Shown here piece by piece: positions 13,528 to 17,960 of a stretch of 17,960 nt of DNA. Source of the stretch: Lachnospiraceae bacterium UBA7225 (GTDB taxonomy: Bacteria; Bacillota; Clostridia; Lachnospirales; Lachnospiraceae); NCBI GenBank assembly GCA_002473385.1, contig DKTR01000073.1, positions 1,223 through 19,182 on the forward strand. The letters are read 5' to 3'. The position numbers were made by a program, and so were the translations under genes. Each line of letters opens with the position of its first letter. Position 1 is the first letter of the stretch. Under the pieces are notes generated by a model. That model searched no databases. It was not told the origin of the DNA and saw nothing but the letters and a program-made list of their open reading frames with translations.

Positions 13528-14268
13528 TTACCACCATTTAATCAAATCTGTGATCCGGTTTCTCATCTCTACAAATTCCGGAGCGGCAATGTCGCGCGGA
13601 TGCGGCAGCTCGTCCATAATGATTTCTTTAATAGAAGTCGGTTTATTCGTTAAAACAAGAATCCGGTCGCCCAGGTAAACCGCTTCTTCTATGTTATGTG
13701 TAATAAAAATCACAGTTGTATTCGTCTGCTTACAGAGTCTGACTACCTCATCCTCCAGTTTAAACCGCAGATTAATATCAAGCTGTCCATATGGCTCGTC
13801 CATCAGAAGCAGCTCCGGATGAGTGGCAAACGCTCTTGCAATCACCACCCGCTGCAGCATACTTGCCGACAACTGCTTCGGATAGTACCCGGCGAATTTT
13901 GTCAGTCCTACTAATTCCAGGGCTTCATCCACCTTGCGGTCAATATTCTTATAATCCTTCTTGATTTCCAGGCCAAACCTTACATTCTGCCGCACTGTAA
14001 GCCACTCCATCGCAGAGTATTCCTGGAAAATATAGGCAATATTGTGCTTCTCCAGATTTACCTCTTCTCCGTTAAACAGAATTTTCCCGGATGTCGGTTC
14101 ATACAGATGCGTAAGACTATTCAGAAAAGTTGTCTTTCCACACCCGGTAGGTCCTACGATACACAGAAATTCTCCCTCGTATACTTCAAAAGAAACTTTA
14201 TCTAATACCAGCAGGTCGCCAAACCGCTTTGTCAGATCCGTCACCTGGACCTTTACCTTTTTGTTCAT
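13528..14268 (-). CDS. ABC importer ATPase 1, SsuB/TauB-like, degenerate signature
   Basis: A 246-residue nucleotide-binding protein of the nitrate/sulfonate/taurine importer group. Walker A GPTGCGKTT (39-47), Q-loop Gln82, Walker B LLLMDE (153-158), D-loop GQLD (161-164) and switch His191 (ITHNIEEA) are intact. The signature motif, normally LSGGM or LSGGQ, reads LSASM (133-137), which should weaken ATP hydrolysis in the site it closes. The second ATPase of the operon has a normal signature but no switch His, so the two probably form a heterodimer. Start: ATG 14268, GGAGG 6 nt before; it begins 13 nt after the stop of ATPase 2 and ends 15 nt before the sulfatase. Confidence 0.92.
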   Translation of the reverse strand: MNKKVKVQVTDLTKRFGDLLVLDKVSFEVYEGEFLCIVGPTGCGKTTFLNSLTHLYEPTSGKILFNGEEVNLEKHNIAYIFQEYSAMEWLTVRQNVRFGLEIKKDYKNIDRKVDEALELVGLTKFAGYYPKQLSASMLQRVVIARAFATHPELLLMDEPYGQLDINLRFKLEDEVVRLCKQTNTTVIFITHNIEEAVYLGDRILVLTNKPTSIKEIIMDELPHPRDIAAPEFVEMRNRITDLIKWW

Positions 14269-14281
14269 CCTTTTCCTCCCC

Positions 14282-15055
14282 TCAATCTGACATATTCATC
14301 TGCTCCGTAATTTCCTTGCGCAATTTGAGAAATTCCGGGCTTACCAGGCTGCGCGGACGCGGCAGTGTGATCCGGTATTCTTTTTTTATCTGACTTGGAC
14401 AGTCACTCAGCAAAATGATCCGGTCCGCCAGATACAGTGCCTCCTCTATGTTATTCGTCACAAACACAATTGTTCTTTTTTCATTCTCCCAGATCTTTCC
14501 CAGGGATTCCTGCATCATATAACGTGTCTGGGCATCCAGATGTCCAAACGGCTCATCCATCAGAAGCACATCCGGATCGCTGCAATAAGCCCTTGCGATA
14601 CCGACACGCTGTTTCATTCCGCCGGATAACTGTACCGGATAGCTTTTCTCAAATCCGGTAAGTCCGACCAGATCAATAAAATACTGTGTCCTTTCTGCTA
14701 TCACTTTTTTCTCTGCTTTTCTTACCTTCTGGCTGAAGCTGACATTATCCCACACCGTCATCCAGGGAAATAGCGCCATTGTCTGGTAAACTACTGCCCG
14801 TGAGGGAGCCGGTCCGGTTACCGGTTCGCCATTATGGAACACCTCCCCCTCTGTGCATTCCTCCAGTCCCGCCAGCATATAAAGCAGCGTCGTTTTCCCG
14901 CACTGTCCCGGTCCAAAGAGGACCAGAAATTCATTTTCATACACATCAAATGTCAGATCATGCAGTACTTCAAAATTACCAGACGAAGACGAAAAGCTTT
15001 TTGTAATCCCCCTGCATGACAGCTTTTCTTTTCCTATTTTCCCTGATTGTTCCAT
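14282..15055 (-). CDS. ABC importer ATPase 2, SsuB/TauB-like, switch His replaced
   Basis: A 257-residue ATPase related to, but clearly different from, ATPase 1. Walker A is GPGQCGKTT (48-56), Q-loop Gln91, signature LSGGM (143-147, canonical), Walker B VLLMDE (163-168) and D-loop GHLD (171-174). At the H-loop it reads VTNNIEEA, Asn201 replacing the catalytic switch His. Two ATGs are possible: 15064 has AAGGAG touching it, so 15055, with the same motif 9 nt away, is preferred. The gene overlaps the end of the upstream permease by 22 nt, indicating tight coupling. Confidence 0.91.
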   Translation of the reverse strand: MEQSGKIGKEKLSCRGITKSFSSSSGNFEVLHDLTFDVYENEFLVLFGPGQCGKTTLLYMLAGLEECTEGEVFHNGEPVTGPAPSRAVVYQTMALFPWMTVWDNVSFSQKVRKAEKKVIAERTQYFIDLVGLTGFEKSYPVQLSGGMKQRVGIARAYCSDPDVLLMDEPFGHLDAQTRYMMQESLGKIWENEKRTIVFVTNNIEEALYLADRIILLSDCPSQIKKEYRITLPRPRSLVSPEFLKLRKEITEQMNMSD

Positions 15056-15816
15056 ACCAGACATCTCCTTTCCAGCAGCCGCATTCCATTCGCAAGCAGA
15101 AAGCCCACAATGCCGATTGCAAGCATTCCGGCGATCATCTGCGTCATATCATTAATCCCCTGTCCGGCGATAATCAGCCATCCGATTCCTTCTGACGAGC
15201 GGACCATCTCCGCTGCCAGCATTGTCATCCATGCATTTGACAGCGCAACCTGTGCGCCGGAAAAGATGGAAGGTACGGCTGACGGCACTACGATCCGGAA
15301 GAACACCTGGGAATGAGAAGCGCCCAGCATCCTTGCAGCTCCGATCAACTGCCTGTCAACCCGTACTGCCCCTGCATAGGAATTCAGCGTAAATGGCACA
15401 AATGCCGCAATAAAAATCAAAAAATATTTATACTTTTCACCGATTCCAAACCAGAGAATTGCCAGAGGAATCCATGCCAGGGGAGCAATTGGACGGAGCA
15501 GATCGAAAACCGGCTTAAAAAGAGCCTTTACATAGGGGAACCAGCCCATTGTCAGACCAAGCACCACGCCCAGAACACACGCAAGCAAATATCCAATTAC
15601 GACACGACTGAGGCTCCATAGTGTATGTCCCCAGATGGTATAGCTGCCCACCTTATTTGACAGCATATGGAAGAATCGCCCGATCACTGCGACCGGAGTC
15701 GGAAATCCAATCTCTGAATTCGATGTCATTGCTGCAATCTGCCACAGGGAAAGCAATACTAAAAATGTTCCTGCCCCATATAGGACCACTCTGATCTTTC
15801 CGTAATTATGTCTCAT
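15034..15816 (-). CDS. ABC importer permease 1, SsuC/TauC-like
   Basis: A 260-residue permease with about six membrane segments. It carries the conserved PIAPLAWIPLAILWFGIGEK stretch (109-128) and the EAA-type cytoplasmic loop at about 159-185 (GAARMLGASHSQVFFRIVVP), then NAWMTMLAAEM (194-204), typical of sulfonate/nitrate/taurine importers. Its ATG at 15816 directly follows the stop of permease 2 (TAA-ATG). It differs strongly from permease 2, so the channel is probably a heterodimer. Confidence 0.92.
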   Translation of the reverse strand: MRHNYGKIRVVLYGAGTFLVLLSLWQIAAMTSNSEIGFPTPVAVIGRFFHMLSNKVGSYTIWGHTLWSLSRVVIGYLLACVLGVVLGLTMGWFPYVKALFKPVFDLLRPIAPLAWIPLAILWFGIGEKYKYFLIFIAAFVPFTLNSYAGAVRVDRQLIGAARMLGASHSQVFFRIVVPSAVPSIFSGAQVALSNAWMTMLAAEMVRSSEGIGWLIIAGQGINDMTQMIAGMLAIGIVGFLLANGMRLLERRCLVWNNQGK

Positions 15817-16599
15817 TTACCGCACTTCCCCCTTTACCACTATTTTCTCCAGGCTATCCAAAAACGCAGACAAAATCGTTCCGATGATTCCTATCACGAT
15901 CATTCCTACTACGATCAAGTCTGCACGGCTAAGCAGCCGTCCCATCTGAATCATATAGCCAAGACCGCTCGCCGAGCCAAGCATCTCCGCCGCAACTAAT
16001 GCGCCCCAGGAGGAATTTAAGGAGACCTTCAGTCCGGTAAAAATATAGGGTAACGCTGTCGGAATTGCTACTTTAAACAAAGTTCTTGTCTTTGATCCTC
16101 CAAAAGTCTGCGCCACCCAGATATGTACCGTTTTCGTCGCCTTGATTCCTGTATATGAATTGATCACACAAGGGATGAAAGCTGACAGAAATACAATCGA
16201 TGCCTTTGCTACCACGCCAATTCCAAGCAGAACAATCATGATCGGAATCCACGCAATGGGCGGAATCGTTCTCACGAAATCAAAGACCGGCTTTAATGAC
16301 AGGTCAGCCTTTTCCCACCACGCCATTATAACGCCAAGCGGTACGCCGATTACCGCACCCAGACAAAAGCCCAGTCCCGACACCTGCAGGCTCGCCAGAA
16401 TATGCTGCGGAAGCGTCGAGCCATCCGGTTTCTTTACCGACCATTTCATCCCGATCGTCTGCAGTACTTTTACAGGAGACGGGAGCATAGTGGACGGAAT
16501 TACCCTGTAAACATCCGTGAGCAACTGCCATATTGCAAAAAAAGCAATCAGCGAGATAATTGATATTATCTGAAATTTTAGTTTCGATTTTTTCTTCAT
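15817..16599 (-). CDS. ABC importer permease 2, SsuC/TauC-like
   Basis: A 260-residue permease with about six membrane segments. Markers are IPSTMLPSPVKVLQTI (34-49), TIPPIAWIPIMIVLLGIG (111-128), the EAA-type loop at about 162-188 (VAQTFGGSKTRTLFKVAIP) and SSWGALVAAEM (196-206). The frame can be read from a TTG at 16629, but ATG 16599, followed by a basic MKKKSK start and the first membrane segment, is chosen; its ribosome binding site (GGTGG) is weak. It follows the binding-protein gene after 92 nt that hold a hairpin. Confidence 0.91.
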   Translation of the reverse strand: MKKKSKLKFQIISIISLIAFFAIWQLLTDVYRVIPSTMLPSPVKVLQTIGMKWSVKKPDGSTLPQHILASLQVSGLGFCLGAVIGVPLGVIMAWWEKADLSLKPVFDFVRTIPPIAWIPIMIVLLGIGVVAKASIVFLSAFIPCVINSYTGIKATKTVHIWVAQTFGGSKTRTLFKVAIPTALPYIFTGLKVSLNSSWGALVAAEMLGSASGLGYMIQMGRLLSRADLIVVGMIVIGIIGTILSAFLDSLEKIVVKGEVR

Positions 16600-16633
16600 A
16601 ATAACCACCAGCCCTATTTTAGAGTGCAAAACA

Positions 16634-16656
16634 GGGCGGCGTCTTTTCCGCCGCCC
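16634..16656 (-). terminator. Intra-operon hairpin after the SsuA-like gene
   Basis: An 8-bp perfect GC stem (16634-16641 with 16649-16656) with a 7-nt loop. On the minus strand it is followed by TGTTTTGC, a weak U-tract. It should stabilise the binding-protein message or partly terminate, as in the sugar operon. Confidence 0.65.
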
Positions 16657-16691
16657 ATTTAATATGCTATTTCCTTCAAAAGATGTATTTT

Positions 16692-17750
16692 CTATAAATA
16701 TGTCTCCGCATAAACGGAAAGCGCTTCGCTGATGATTGTATCATCCATATTTGCAAATACATGCTCCAGATCCTCTTCCGTAATATTTCCGATGGTTGCG
16801 TAAAATTCTGCCATAATCTTGAAAGAAGCTGTTGCATCAATACTGCTGAGATCCTCATAAGTAAAGAACGGACGTTCCAGAACCTGATGTTCAATCTTAT
16901 CTCTGTCGACAGTCTGTCCATTTAATTCATACCACGCCATCATCGTATCCATCAGCACTGTGTCATCCTTAAAGGTCTCTGCTGTCCGAAGGAGCTGTAC
17001 GCAAAGTGCCACCAGCGCATCATGATTCTTCTCATCTTCGAAAAAGCTGCGGGATGCAATAATATTATCGTAATAAGGCAGTCCCACTGTGTTCATGCTG
17101 AATGCAACGGTATACTGTTCCGGATCATATTCATCCGCCGTCGGATAACAGGTATGAGCCATATCCCCTTCTCCCGATACAAACGCCTGGTATGCCGGAG
17201 CCGTATCCATATTTACCAGCGTAACATCATCCTCTGTCAGACCGAAGCGGTCCAGATAGGTATCCACATTAATTTGCGAGCCGGTTCCCATCGGCAGCAG
17301 AATCGTCGCATCCTTAATGGTTTCCGGAGAGCCAAGAAGCTCCGGATAATCTTCCAGATAACCCTTTTCCTGGGCGATCGGGCTGTCGTTTCTCACCATT
17401 ACCTGCTGCCCGGCTGCACTGTCCTCATGAGAAAACAGATACACCGCATCATAGATACAGCAGGAATTCACACCTGCAGCACCAATCGTGCAGACATCTA
17501 CCAGCCCGGAACCAAGCGCTTCGTTGATTCCTGTTCCCTGCGAGAAAGTGGTGATTTCCAGCTTAAATCCATTTTCCACATCCCAGCCCTGCTCACTGAT
17601 GTAATACATTGGCAGACTGAGCTGCTGTGCCAGAGTCGCCACACGGATGGTTACAGGCTCTTCCTCTGCTGCCAGTGCTGTCACCGTTCCCAGTGATGCC
17701 GCTGCTGCTGTGATTGCTGCCATAAGAACTGCTGCTGCTTTTTTCTTCAT
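16692..17750 (-). CDS. ABC importer binding protein, SsuA/TauA (NMT1)-like
   Basis: A 352-residue secreted binding protein. A signal peptide (MKKKAAAVLMAAITAAAASLG) ends at TALA-A near residue 27; there is no cysteine for lipid anchoring. The mature start TIRVATLAQQLSLPMYYISEQGW and the GSGLVDVCTIGAAG stretch are typical of the SsuA/TauA/NMT1 fold, and VSGEGDMAHTCYP fits its second lobe. Start: ATG 17750 with AGGAGG 9 nt before. It heads the operon ending in a sulfatase, so a sulfated organic ligand is the best guess; the sequence does not show the ligand directly. Confidence 0.9.
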   Translation of the reverse strand: MKKKAAAVLMAAITAAAASLGTVTALAAEEEPVTIRVATLAQQLSLPMYYISEQGWDVENGFKLEITTFSQGTGINEALGSGLVDVCTIGAAGVNSCCIYDAVYLFSHEDSAAGQQVMVRNDSPIAQEKGYLEDYPELLGSPETIKDATILLPMGTGSQINVDTYLDRFGLTEDDVTLVNMDTAPAYQAFVSGEGDMAHTCYPTADEYDPEQYTVAFSMNTVGLPYYDNIIASRSFFEDEKNHDALVALCVQLLRTAETFKDDTVLMDTMMAWYELNGQTVDRDKIEHQVLERPFFTYEDLSSIDATASFKIMAEFYATIGNITEEDLEHVFANMDDTIISEALSVYAETYL

Positions 17751-17806
17751 AGTTATAATCCTCCTTTTTTAATCTTCCCGTTCCTTTGTTCATCTGAACT
17801 GCCATG

Positions 17807-17812
17807 ATTATA
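17807..17812 (-). promoter_or_regulatory. Probable -10 box of the sulfatase-importer operon
   Basis: TATAAT on the minus strand, 57 nt before the ATG. No good -35 lies 16-18 nt upstream (TTGATA is 22 nt away), so the promoter may need an activator. Further upstream, TTGATATTTTT occurs at 17909-17919 and again at 17950-17960. The remaining upstream sequence is AT-rich with nothing else recognisable. Confidence 0.55.
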
Positions 17813-17960
17813 CAATGTCTTGTTCCCTTTTCTCTATCAAATAATTAACCTGTATTTTCCCTTTTTTGTTCTCTTTTTTTTATCTCCCAGAACCGGGTTT
17901 GCAAAAATTTGATATTTTTTTACAATATTGACCACTCCCATTAAAAACATTGATATTTTT

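Overview
The window reads as chromosome of a gut-type anaerobic Clostridia, most likely a Lachnospiraceae-like monoderm. The grounds are strong AGGAGG ribosome binding sites, GC near 50% in genes with very AT-rich promoters, a LacI/ABC/GH94 disaccharide locus, a stand-alone BioY, a Firmicutes type I holin-like toxin with antisense RNA, and a Cys-type sulfatase. No rRNA, tRNA, CRISPR array, insertion sequence or phage gene was found.

Layout. 1-283 (+) is the 3' end of a short-chain dehydrogenase, convergent with hflK-hflC (2265-344, -). hflKC is preceded by a well-formed yybP-ykoY (Mn2+) riboswitch whose P1 3' strand is also the first arm of an intrinsic terminator. Upstream on the same strand is bioY (3470-2916), overlapping a DUF1284 cysteine-rich gene (2926-2525); bioY has a consensus promoter and two BirA-type operators. 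3607-4013 holds two strong hairpins and a possible 41-codon membrane peptide.

4014-8310 (-) is a carbohydrate import operon: LacI regulator, solute-binding protein, hairpin terminator, then MalF-like and MalG-like permeases. The ATPase is absent, as is usual where a shared MsmK-type ATPase serves several transporters. Divergent from it is an 811-residue GH94 cellobiose phosphorylase (8788-11223, +). Together they form a beta-glucoside (probably cellobiose or cello-oligosaccharide) uptake and phosphorolysis locus. An exact 13-bp repeat lies on the promoter side of both divergent genes and may be the LacI operator.

11224-11985 contains the phosphorylase terminator, a 37-codon relic of an OmpR-type response regulator, and a type I toxin-antitoxin locus. 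The toxin reading frame is interrupted by a 78-nt palindromic insertion that introduces an early stop.

11986-17750 (-) is a six-gene operon: SsuA/TauA-like binding protein, hairpin, two different SsuC/TauC-like permeases, two different ATPases, and a cytoplasmic formylglycine-type sulfatase. This looks like an importer for a sulfated organic compound coupled to intracellular desulfation. The two ATPases carry complementary defects (signature LSASM in one, switch His replaced by Asn in the other) that fall in the same composite ATP site, suggesting an asymmetric heterodimeric importer. Neither binding protein in the window has a lipobox cysteine. The most interesting points are the Mn2+ riboswitch on hflKC, the asymmetric importer with sulfatase, and the interrupted toxin gene.
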